DNA from: Bacteroidia bacterium
GTDB lineage: Bacteria; Bacteroidota; Bacteroidia; UKL13-3
Direction: 5' to 3'
Assembly (NCBI GenBank): GCA_025454975.1
Contig: JALONK010000031.1
Location: 1 to 34,388 of the forward strand
Length of the DNA: 34,388 nucleotides
The notes under the pieces are model-generated. The model was not told where the DNA came from. It saw only the letters and a list, made by a program, of their open reading frames with translations, and ran no database searches. Below, piece after piece: positions 1-7,760 of the stretch; position 1 is the stretch's first letter; every line of letters begins with the position of its first letter. Both the position numbers and the translations under genes were made by a program.

Positions 1-174
1 ATGCACTTCTTGTGCTTGAGTAATATCTAAAGTTTGATAAAGGTATCCTTCCTGATAAGCATAACGATCACCCCCTTTTGCTGTGGCAATCAGAGAAACA
101 TCGGTACGAGTTTTATAATAATCAGTAAGCTTTTGGCCTAATAATCCATTACTTCCGGTAACTAAAACTTTCAT
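1..174 (-). CDS. NAD-dependent epimerase/dehydratase, RmlD-like (5' part only)
   Basis: This is the first 58 codons of a gene that runs off the left edge of the window. The protein begins MKVLVTGSNGLLGQK, in which GSNGLLG is the Rossmann NAD(P)-binding GxxGxxG loop right at the N-terminus. That placement is typical of extended short-chain dehydrogenases such as dTDP-4-dehydrorhamnose reductase. The stretch ending in LDIT at residues 49-52 fits the conserved aspartate after the second beta-alpha unit that marks the edge of the cofactor pocket. The ATG is the only good start and puts the glycine loop at the usual distance. The catalytic YxxxK region lies outside the window, so the exact substrate cannot be told; RmlD is the best guess. 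Confidence 0.75.
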   Translation of the reverse strand, partial: MKVLVTGSNGLLGQKLTDYYKTRTDVSLIATAKGGDRYAYQEGYLYQTLDITQAQEVH

Positions 175-889
175 GCTGCAATGATACGAAAAACATCAGG
201 GTAATTCGTAATTAAACGGAATGGTAATTTTAAACATCACAAGGATTGCATCATACATCAACTTTTTATTGATGTCATAACGAAAGTATGTTTCACAATG
301 AGCATCAATCGGTTCTACATTTAGAAGAATGAAGCCTTACTTAACTGTACAGAAAACAAGTGTTGTATCTGATAACCAAATTTAAAGATGACCTAAATGG
401 GTAATTAAATGATTGTTATTAAAATTGATTTTGAAGTAAACAATTGATAACATCTAAAGGTAAATAGTAAGTGCAATGTTATGATGAAGTAGGATATTGG
501 TTTGTTTAACAAATGAGGATGAGATAAATCCACAAGAATTAATACTCATTCTATGTTCAGCGATAGTATTGATAATATCCATAATCATGGTGGTATTTAC
601 CAATAAATCTTTAATACAATAATTTATATTTGAATATAAATCTGTTAACTATTTTATGAAACAAACCATTGTTGACTGCTTTTGGACAAACGCCCGGTTA
701 TTCGTTGTAAAAACCTTACCGATTCAGATTAGGTGTTATTATACTTTAAATCTTGCTACAAGCATGTTCACTTCCTCAACAATTTATTTACGTGCAAACT
801 AATTTCATTATTCCGTTGTTCACTTAATTCAACAATAAATAAGAGCCTTAAAAGCTGAAATAGAACTGTTAAAACAAACCTTGATTGGT
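175..889. other. Long intergenic stretch without a recognisable gene
   Basis: About 715 bases between the divergently transcribed reductase and the lipoprotein gene. All frames are broken by frequent stops; the longest ATG frame I followed, at 329, is 18 codons. I see no tRNA, rRNA or insertion-sequence ends. The only clear structure is the palindrome at 622-641. The region is strongly AT-rich and probably holds promoters for both flanking genes, but I cannot place them with confidence. Confidence 0.6.
622..641. repeat. Perfect 20-bp palindrome, candidate operator
   Basis: Arms atttatatt and aatataaat are exact reverse complements (9 bp each) around a 2-base centre. The left half plus centre also contains TATATTTG (625-632), a match to the Bacteroidota -7 promoter element TAnnTTTG, but I see no TTG at the proper distance upstream. 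It could be a binding site for a dimeric regulator or a chance AT-rich palindrome. Confidence 0.4.
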
Positions 890-1711
890 ATGAAAATGCT
901 AAATTATTTTTTGATATTATTTATACCATTTAGCAGTTTGGTTTTTAACTCTTGTAAAGAAACCAAAGAGGAAACACCTTGCAATGATCCCACCAACAGA
1001 AACTGTCCTAACTTTAATCCATGCTTGATAGACAAGCCTACTACCGCTGATTTTCACATGTATGAGGAGAATGCCTTTTTATCAATGGAAAATATTTGGG
1101 TGTATTATGATACCGATACCAGCATTACCGACAGGGTAAGGTTTGAAGCATTAGACAAAAATGCATTGAGTTATACTTGGCATATTGGTACCGAACCTGA
1201 ACCCCGTACCCAAAAATCTTTTACAATCAATTTTGTTGACAGCAGAACACCTAAACGTATCAGACTTATTGTGAGAAAGGCGCCAAACCTGCGTTGTTTC
1301 CCTAATGATGATGGTGTAGATACTGTTGACCGTATGTTGTATTTTGTAAATAGATATGACTCGTTGAATATACCTATGATTGGAACATTTAAAGGAATAT
1401 CTACTAAAGATCCTAATAAGGAAATTGAAGTGCGTATTGGCTATTTCTTTAGGCAAGGTTTTTGTACAACTTTTACCGGACTTAATGATTGTACGGCTTA
1501 CGTAAGTGGTGGTGATATGGGATTCAGGCAGTATAATCCATGGGAAGTTAATCACCGAGTATTTATAGCTCCGGGAGTAATGGCTGAGCGGTGTAACTTG
1601 TTTGATGTGATGTGCCGCATGCCTGATAATTCAGACTCCATATATGTGCAATACAAACAGTGGGGAAGAGATAGCACTCTACATTATTTTAGAGGAGTAA
1701 AAATTCGTTGA
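890..1711 (+). CDS. Predicted outer-surface lipoprotein, unknown function
   Basis: A 273-residue protein. I start it at the ATG at 890; a TTG three codons upstream and an ATG two codons downstream are also possible. The N-terminus is a lipoprotein signal: a hydrophobic run (FLILFIPFSSLVF) followed by NSC, then a charged linker KETKEE. The box FNSC is a loose match to the lipobox. The middle, around residues 65-110, has a run of beta strands with a YTWHIG motif resembling PKD/Ig-like folds; this is a weak impression. Six or more further cysteines occur, compatible with disulfides outside the cytoplasm. It ends 25 bp before a T9SS-exported protein, so the two are probably co-transcribed and may act together at the cell surface. 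I do not recognise the family. Confidence 0.65.
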   Translation: MKMLNYFLILFIPFSSLVFNSCKETKEETPCNDPTNRNCPNFNPCLIDKPTTADFHMYEENAFLSMENIWVYYDTDTSITDRVRFEALDKNALSYTWHIGTEPEPRTQKSFTINFVDSRTPKRIRLIVRKAPNLRCFPNDDGVDTVDRMLYFVNRYDSLNIPMIGTFKGISTKDPNKEIEVRIGYFFRQGFCTTFTGLNDCTAYVSGGDMGFRQYNPWEVNHRVFIAPGVMAERCNLFDVMCRMPDNSDSIYVQYKQWGRDSTLHYFRGVKIR

Positions 1712-1736
1712 TGTATAACTTTTAAACGATAGATAA

Positions 1737-4346
1737 ATGAAAAAATATATTTTCTTTTATTCCATATTTTTACTGTCATTAGGATGGTCAAATTTATTAC
1801 AAGCACAATGTGATACGTCTATCATTTCAACCTATCCACCGGAAAGTAATACAGGAAACCAGACAGGAAATTTACCTCCACAAAATAAAAACCCTGAACG
1901 TCCTAATATGCGAAGTACTTTTAATTGGATGTTAGATGACCCAAATACATGGATGACGGAAGCATTTTTGAATGGGTTTACCTATTCATTTATAAACTCA
2001 AGGGTTCCCAATCCATTTATGCAAAACGGATTTCCATTAAAACCTGTACCACCCATTATTTCTAATTCAGACTTTCATCCCGAAGATGGTTGGGAACTTA
2101 TTCAAAGAGGATTTGGGCGTGCATTAGATAATTCGGCAGCAAGAGGAATAGCAGGTTCAATTGAAATTCCTTATTTCATCTTATATAATAAATTTGAATC
2201 TACGCTTCGGGTGTTTACCATGGCTAACGTTTCGGGGTATGATATTGCCAATATTATTTTAAATTTTAAATCGTCGGAACAAGTTGCCATTACATTTAGT
2301 AATAACAGTTCAGCGGCTCAAGCCCTTAATCAAAAAACAAACATTATTGAATTGGCCTCACCTGCTGTGTATCCGGTTAGTAATTACCGCTGGTTTTATG
2401 GCGACTTTAAAATGGCATACGACCCTTGTGTTTGCGAATTTGATAGTAGAATTGAAGTTCATGTCGAGTTTGTTGAAAGCGGTGATATCAAACTTCATGG
2501 TCGGCCTGATTTATCATCAAATCCTATAACTTATTTAAGAGGCAGTAATGCAACCGCTTCACTCAATCAAAATTTTTTAAGCTCAATGGATTACAGATCC
2601 GGAATTGGCGAAGTGAAATCAGGTGTTTTGTTCTACAAAAATTTAGACACATTGGTTGCTGATTACCACAAACAGATGAAAAATTATAATAACGAGAACA
2701 GAGATGATGAGCATTTAAGAGTATGGAGTACCGCAATAACCATGGGCGCTTATGTTGCATCCGGTGGTCAGGAATTCTTCACTAAAAAAATCAAGTTGTT
2801 ATTATTAGGCGATTCAGCGTTAAGAAATGATAAAAGTATTAATATTCTTGAAGGTTTAATTTTTGGAGCAAAGGTTGCAGGAAAATATACTGATTATTAT
2901 GCGGGCAGGTTAAAAGAAGAAGCTAAAATGCCGGGCCTGCCGGGCGTTATTCCAAATGCCATGAGCATTAAGGGATCGCTCATAAACCTTGATAGAAGTA
3001 AGAGGACAGAAATAGGCAATCCGGGAAGTAAAAATACTAATGCAATGGATGATTCTGATTGGCCATTTTATCCTTTTTATAATGAACCTTTAGGAGTATT
3101 TGCATTATTCGAACAACCACAAATTGTTTTACATTACAATAGAAAATCAACAGGAATTGTCGTTCAGTCGAACCCAAAATCAGGAGGCTATCAAGTAGTA
3201 ACTGATAGGCACACAATTGCAACAAGACTAAACAATGATTTAAAATATAAAATAAATCCGGCGGTTAAACCCAGCCCAAATACTAAGGTTTATTTTTCAT
3301 TACGAATGGATCATCAAGTACCAACCAATGCAACATATTCATCACATTTAAACTGGGACATCAGGTATAGAAAGGTTTTACCAAAGGCAAATCATGTATT
3401 CTTACAAACGCCTTATTTGCCTGCATCATGTTTTGAGAAACTTATAACAGCTATTGATTTTTCCTCACTAGCCATTGGACCGCAAGACTATAATCCTGTT
3501 TTCCGAGAAGATTTTAATCCATATCCAAAGCATTTAACCTTATGTGTGATGGTTATATTAGAATCGAAAGAGTTAAATATGGATAATGAAAATAATCGAG
3601 CTGTACACCTATTCTCCTATCCTGTTGAAGTTATTGTAGATAGTACCTCATTTGAATCATTCCCAAATGAATTTATCCCACAAGGTTTCACTAATTATCG
3701 TTATACAAAAAGTGCCATGTTTGATGATGCTCTAAAAATTAACGCAATAAATTTAACCGGTAACAACCAACAACATGCTAAACAGCGTACAGTTCTTAAA
3801 AATGTAACCATAACTAACAACGGTAATTCAATAGGGCATGAAGCCGAAGATGATTATGAAAAATTAGATGATAATATCGCTTTAGTTGATAGGGATGATG
3901 TAACTGCTAAGCTTTTTGATTTAGAAGATACACCGCCACCATGCGCTTACGATAATACCGGTTTGATGGAAGATAGAAATGAGTTAGAAAATTTTTGCAG
4001 GAATGGAAAATATAAAGGGAATCAGTTATCAGAAACAGTAATAGAAGAGCAAAAGAAAATACAACAAAAGAAATCAGTATTTAATCCGAATGAATCAAAA
4101 ATTTATCCGAATCCAACCTTAACCGGTAACTTTATTGTTGAAACCTATTTGCAAGAAGAGTCTTTTATATCAATAAGAGTATTTGATTTAAGTGGAAAAA
4201 TATTAACTACGTACCAATCAACCGGTTCGCTAAAAAGAGGAAATCATCAAACAGAGTTCCGCAACTCCGATTTAGAACCCGGGATTTATTTGGTTGAAGT
4301 AGAAACTAATCGAGGTAAAAAAACTTATAAACTAGTTAAAAATTAA
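1737..4346 (+). CDS. Large T9SS-exported protein with C-terminal sorting domain, unknown function
   Basis: An 869-residue protein. It has a Sec signal peptide (MKKYIFFYSIFLLSLGW, with cleavage likely after LLQAQ near residue 24). The last ~80 residues form a type A T9SS sorting domain: it opens with KIYPNPT, continues through the strand pattern ISIRVFDLSGKIL, and ends with LEPGIYLVEVETNRGKKTYKLVKN-type features in which PGIYLVEV and the terminal KLVKN are diagnostic. The protein should therefore cross the outer membrane through the type IX system and be released or anchored. The 700-residue body shows no domain I recognise; it is rich in Asn, Tyr and Pro, and residues around 700-760 are acidic. 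It follows the lipoprotein gene by 25 bp. Function unknown. Confidence 0.8.
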   Translation: MKKYIFFYSIFLLSLGWSNLLQAQCDTSIISTYPPESNTGNQTGNLPPQNKNPERPNMRSTFNWMLDDPNTWMTEAFLNGFTYSFINSRVPNPFMQNGFPLKPVPPIISNSDFHPEDGWELIQRGFGRALDNSAARGIAGSIEIPYFILYNKFESTLRVFTMANVSGYDIANIILNFKSSEQVAITFSNNSSAAQALNQKTNIIELASPAVYPVSNYRWFYGDFKMAYDPCVCEFDSRIEVHVEFVESGDIKLHGRPDLSSNPITYLRGSNATASLNQNFLSSMDYRSGIGEVKSGVLFYKNLDTLVADYHKQMKNYNNENRDDEHLRVWSTAITMGAYVASGGQEFFTKKIKLLLLGDSALRNDKSINILEGLIFGAKVAGKYTDYYAGRLKEEAKMPGLPGVIPNAMSIKGSLINLDRSKRTEIGNPGSKNTNAMDDSDWPFYPFYNEPLGVFALFEQPQIVLHYNRKSTGIVVQSNPKSGGYQVVTDRHTIATRLNNDLKYKINPAVKPSPNTKVYFSLRMDHQVPTNATYSSHLNWDIRYRKVLPKANHVFLQTPYLPASCFEKLITAIDFSSLAIGPQDYNPVFREDFNPYPKHLTLCVMVILESKELNMDNENNRAVHLFSYPVEVIVDSTSFESFPNEFIPQGFTNYRYTKSAMFDDALKINAINLTGNNQQHAKQRTVLKNVTITNNGNSIGHEAEDDYEKLDDNIALVDRDDVTAKLFDLEDTPPPCAYDNTGLMEDRNELENFCRNGKYKGNQLSETVIEEQKKIQQKKSVFNPNESKIYPNPTLTGNFIVETYLQEESFISIRVFDLSGKILTTYQSTGSLKRGNHQTEFRNSDLEPGIYLVEVETNRGKKTYKLVKN

Positions 4347-4371
4347 TTCATGACTCATTAGATAGCTAAAG

Positions 4372-4394
4372 CCAAATTAAGTACCTTAAGTTGG
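4372..4394. terminator. Hairpin between convergent genes, possible bidirectional terminator
   Basis: Arms ccaaattaag (4372-4381) and cttaagttgg (4385-4394) pair over 10 positions with one mismatch around a 3-base loop. It sits in the 56-bp gap between the end of the T9SS protein gene and the end of the convergent beta-barrel gene. No strong T-tract follows on either strand, so termination is likely but not certain. Confidence 0.4.
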
Positions 4395-4402
4395 AATACG
4401 TT

Positions 4403-5062
4403 TTATTTCAACCGATAAAACATACTGAGTCCAATACCTGCACTCCAAATTTCAGGGTCATATTTATTGAAGGAAGCTACCGAAGAGGTAAAATTAGGTT
4501 CAACCCGAACAGTAATATTTTCAATACTATACTCTGCCCCAATAGCTAAGATGGAACCAATATAAAAATTATTTTGACGGTAGTTGCTGTTTAAAGACTT
4601 TGAGGTTCCACTATATACATCTATTGTTTTGCCTGTAACCCTATTATTGGTAATGTAACTTAATGTTGGACCAAAGGTGAAGCCGAATTTTAGTTGATTA
4701 CCAAAATAAGCCGAAAACAGTATTGGCATTTGAAAGATATTATTCTTAAAAGTAGCTTCAGTTTTATATAGCTCTAATAAAGTTATGTAGCTATAGCTAG
4801 TATTCATTGTTGTGGCATGAAGTTGATATTGTAATCCACTAATCAAGGAATAGTTTTTATCAAAATCATGTTTGAACCTAAAACCTATTTGAGAGCCAAT
4901 TCCACTTCTTTCGCCATAGCTTAAAAAGTCGTGATTATAAAAAGGCATTGTATAGTCGTAAGACAAACTAATACCAATTGAGTTTTTTGATTGTGCGAAG
5001 CAAAATTGATACATTGATGTGGTGAGGATAATCAATGTTAAAGTTAAACTCTTCATAAGCAT
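4403..5062 (-). CDS. Outer-membrane beta-barrel protein
   Basis: About 219 residues from the ATG at 5062; another ATG at 5056 (MKSLTL) is equally good, while the frame open to 5080 begins with TTG. A signal peptide with core LTLTLIILTTSMY is followed by the cleavage site FCFAQ. The mature part is a series of amphipathic alternating strands, for instance SIGISLSYDYTM and IGSILAIGAEYS, ending with an aromatic strand AGIGLSMFYRLK. These are the features of small outer-membrane barrels of the PorT-like/OmpA-like beta-barrel type common in Bacteroidota. The gene lies 44 bp downstream of the last gene of the polyamine-type operon on the same strand, so read-through is possible, though it may be independent. 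Its cargo or partner is unknown. Confidence 0.75.
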   Translation of the reverse strand: MLMKSLTLTLIILTTSMYQFCFAQSKNSIGISLSYDYTMPFYNHDFLSYGERSGIGSQIGFRFKHDFDKNYSLISGLQYQLHATTMNTSYSYITLLELYKTEATFKNNIFQMPILFSAYFGNQLKFGFTFGPTLSYITNNRVTGKTIDVYSGTSKSLNSNYRQNNFYIGSILAIGAEYSIENITVRVEPNFTSSVASFNKYDPEIWSAGIGLSMFYRLK

Positions 5063-5106
5063 AGATTTAAAGTCTATCAATATTACATAAAATTATTATT
5101 AATACC

Positions 5107-6180
5107 TTAACGAATGACAAATTGTTTCCAATTAAATTTATCTGTTTTCATTTTCCAGATAAATCCATCAATAACATAATGTAACAATTGTGGTAATGCT
5201 AAAAGCGGAACAAGAAACGGCATACTTTGTTGTGTGAGGTAACCTAAACTAATATCAAAAAAACTGAATATACTTTTATGTTCCAACCAAACAAAACTAT
5301 CCCACAACCACTCTTCAACAAAAGCTAAGCTTAACACTATACCTAAAAAAATCCATATAGCTGATGGTTTAAACAGTGTTGTTTTGGATGATTTATCGGC
5401 TGCATTCATTTTTTTATACCCCCAAATCCAAACCAATGCCATATAGGGAATACCATGAGCAACTACGTTTAACAAAGTAAAAACTAAATCTCCGTTATAC
5501 ATCACAATACCAACATACCAACTTAAACCCGTACCTGCGATTAATATAAATTTAGAAATATTGAATTGTTTATGCAGGGCTAAATACACTTCTTTAAAAA
5601 CAAAAACGGTTAGTATACATAGATAAATAGACCAAAAAACAGGTAATAAAGCGGGGAACTGAAAATAAAAAAAATCGCCTTCAATAAACCAGTTAAACTT
5701 TTTTGGTCCGGTGAGGTGCCAATAAATTATTGGAAAAAGTGTAGAGGTATAAATGGTGATTGTATCAATCCATTGAAAATATTTATGGGTTGGCTGTTGA
5801 TGACTATACAAGCGCATAAATCCGTATTGTTGACGAATGAAATGAAAAACAGCTAAGTAGGCCAAACATCGCCAAAAAAAACCTTCGCCAATGGCATAAG
5901 CAAGCACCGCAAATACATAACAAAGAATTGGTGTGATAATAAAAAACATGCGGTTATTACGAACAGCTTGTTTATCAAAATAGGTTCGATATAAGGTAGT
6001 GTACACGTGCGCTACATCAATAAACACAACTAAAATCAGCCATGCTATATCAGGTAAATGATCATTGCTTTTATATGATGAAGGAAGAAGTATAATAATG
6101 ATAAGCGCCCAAAAAGGCACCCCTAAAATAAATAGATAATCGAACAACGGATGATATAAATAATTACCCTTGATGCGCAT
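5107..6180 (-). CDS. Polytopic membrane protein with conserved-looking intramembrane histidines
   Basis: A 357-residue integral membrane protein with roughly eight to ten hydrophobic helices. I chose the ATG at 6180 (MRIKGNYLYHPLF); the frame is open further upstream but that extension lies in the upstream gene. The start overlaps the end of the amine oxidase gene by 17 bases, so the two are translationally linked. Histidines fall inside or at the ends of helices: H58 in DVAHVYTTLYR, H113 in FHFIRQQYGF, H242 in VAHGIPY and H334 in HYVIDGFIW, with D55 and D338 near them. Such His/Asp spacing recalls membrane metalloenzymes (for example Brp/Blh-type carotene dioxygenases or diiron oxygenases), but I do not recognise a family and the function is unknown. 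It closes the operon that begins with the SpeD-like gene. Confidence 0.75.
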   Translation of the reverse strand: MRIKGNYLYHPLFDYLFILGVPFWALIIIILLPSSYKSNDHLPDIAWLILVVFIDVAHVYTTLYRTYFDKQAVRNNRMFFIITPILCYVFAVLAYAIGEGFFWRCLAYLAVFHFIRQQYGFMRLYSHQQPTHKYFQWIDTITIYTSTLFPIIYWHLTGPKKFNWFIEGDFFYFQFPALLPVFWSIYLCILTVFVFKEVYLALHKQFNISKFILIAGTGLSWYVGIVMYNGDLVFTLLNVVAHGIPYMALVWIWGYKKMNAADKSSKTTLFKPSAIWIFLGIVLSLAFVEEWLWDSFVWLEHKSIFSFFDISLGYLTQQSMPFLVPLLALPQLLHYVIDGFIWKMKTDKFNWKQFVIR

Positions 6181-7759
6181 GTAATATTTGATTAGCAGCA
6201 GATAAACCTTGATGAAATGCTTCTTCAAAAATAGATATTCCTGAATAATCAGTATGGGCAAACAATATTCGTTTGGATGAGTATTCGTGTTTTATCTTCA
6301 ATAATTTTTTCTTTAAGCCAACGGCAGGTAAAACCATTCCATGTCCCCAAATCCATACCTCTATATTGCTCATATAATGTTTAATATTTGGGTGTGCTTG
6401 TTTAAGTTCGTCTATAACAAATGTTTTCCAATCATCTTCATTCCAAAGTTGTATTTTTTGTCGCTCAAGTGCCGGAGTTTGTTTACAAAAACAGTAATAC
6501 AAAGTAATAACGGTATCTTGATTGGGCAAACGTATAGCTTGGTGTTGGGCATGCACATAGCCTAAATTTTCGGCACCATAAATAATATTATCCCAACTTA
6601 AGGGAATGCCTCTGGTGCTTGCAAAATCAGCATTCAAGGTAATATTAATTACAGCCCAAGGTGATGATTCAATGGTTAACTTATTAAATGCTTCAGGTGG
6701 TTGTTTAAGTAATCGTTTGTTGATAAAATGCGGTGTAGCCATTACAACCTGGTTTGCCTTTACGTTAAACGTATGATGTTCTTGCTTCACCTTCACCAAA
6801 ATTGTATCCCTTGATTGGTCGTCAACTTCAACTGCTAAACTATTATTGATGATGTGTTCTTGTAAATCTTTTTTCAGTTTATTTACCAACCAATAATTTC
6901 CTTCGGGCCATGTAATTACGGCATCGCTTTCGGCGTTGGCTGCATTTCCTCGTCGTGAAGCAAAATAATGCAGTCCGGCCCAAGCAGAAACTTGTTGTGC
7001 ATGTCCACCGAAATCATCCTTTAAACAATAATTGATATACCAATACAAAGCACCAGATGTAATTCCGTTTTTAGTAAGAAAATCATGAAAGGAGACATCG
7101 TCTAATTGCAACCATTTTTCATCCATTGATGCTGATTGAACAGGAATTGTAAATGCATGTTTACCATCCTTACCCATGCTTAATTTATATTCATGCATCA
7201 AAGCAAAAAAGCGTTGAAATTGTTGCCGGTCGGCCTCACTTATTTGTTGATGAGGTATTAATCCATCATTCCAAATACCATTCATAAAATGTCGTTCATC
7301 CGGTGCATGGCATATAAACTCTTCATTAATTATTGGTAATTGTTGTTCGTTAAATCCAACAATTACACCAACCTCGTGTAAAAAACTGATTAATGGTTTA
7401 TCATTAGCATCAGGAATGGTAATATAATGAGCACCATAAGGATAGCCGGTGATGTGATTATTACCTGCCAGTGCATTACCTCCTACCCTATCATTTAATT
7501 CGAGTAACAGAAATTGTTCATACCCATTTTTCTTCAAAAAATAGGCTGTTGTTAATCCGGAAACACCACCACCAATGATTAAAGTTTTTATGTTTTTGGT
7601 TTCTTTAGCTACTAGCTTAGATGGTTGCCTGAGTTGATGACCAAGGTGATGAGCGGGTCCGTTAATGGTAACCGAAATTGGTTGTAAGGAGAATTGATTG
7701 CAGGCCGAACCGATGAGCGATGATGACCAAAGAACGGATATGAATTCTTTTCTTTTCAT
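6164..7759 (-). CDS. FAD-dependent amine oxidase-like oxidoreductase, probably exported or lipid-anchored
   Basis: A 531-residue flavoprotein of the flavin-containing amine oxidase/protoporphyrinogen oxidase superfamily. The dinucleotide fold begins at residue 60 with LIIGGGVSGLTTAY (GxGxxG at 63-68), followed by the FAD-ribose glutamate in LLELNDRVGGNA (residues 85-96). The C-terminal FAD motif is present as GISIFEEAFHQG. The N-terminus MKRKEFISVLWSSSLIGSAC looks like an export signal ending in a cysteine, so the enzyme may be exported folded (Tat-like, though only one Arg precedes Lys) and perhaps lipid-modified; this is uncertain. The start at 7759 lies one base after the aminopropyltransferase stop. 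Together with that neighbour, oxidation of a polyamine or an aminopropyl product is a reasonable guess, not shown. Confidence 0.8.
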   Translation of the reverse strand: MKRKEFISVLWSSSLIGSACNQFSLQPISVTINGPAHHLGHQLRQPSKLVAKETKNIKTLIIGGGVSGLTTAYFLKKNGYEQFLLLELNDRVGGNALAGNNHITGYPYGAHYITIPDANDKPLISFLHEVGVIVGFNEQQLPIINEEFICHAPDERHFMNGIWNDGLIPHQQISEADRQQFQRFFALMHEYKLSMGKDGKHAFTIPVQSASMDEKWLQLDDVSFHDFLTKNGITSGALYWYINYCLKDDFGGHAQQVSAWAGLHYFASRRGNAANAESDAVITWPEGNYWLVNKLKKDLQEHIINNSLAVEVDDQSRDTILVKVKQEHHTFNVKANQVVMATPHFINKRLLKQPPEAFNKLTIESSPWAVINITLNADFASTRGIPLSWDNIIYGAENLGYVHAQHQAIRLPNQDTVITLYYCFCKQTPALERQKIQLWNEDDWKTFVIDELKQAHPNIKHYMSNIEVWIWGHGMVLPAVGLKKKLLKIKHEYSSKRILFAHTDYSGISIFEEAFHQGLSAANQILHAHQG

Positions 7760-7760
7760 G

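Noticed and set aside
175-889. Possible decayed gene or insertion sequence in the gap
   Set aside because: No frame gives a recognisable fragment and no terminal inverted repeats or target duplications are visible.
1151-1555. Open frame of 134 codons on the minus strand inside the lipoprotein gene
   Set aside because: It lies wholly within the plus-strand gene, has no signal or domain, and the opposite frame has a proper lipoprotein start.
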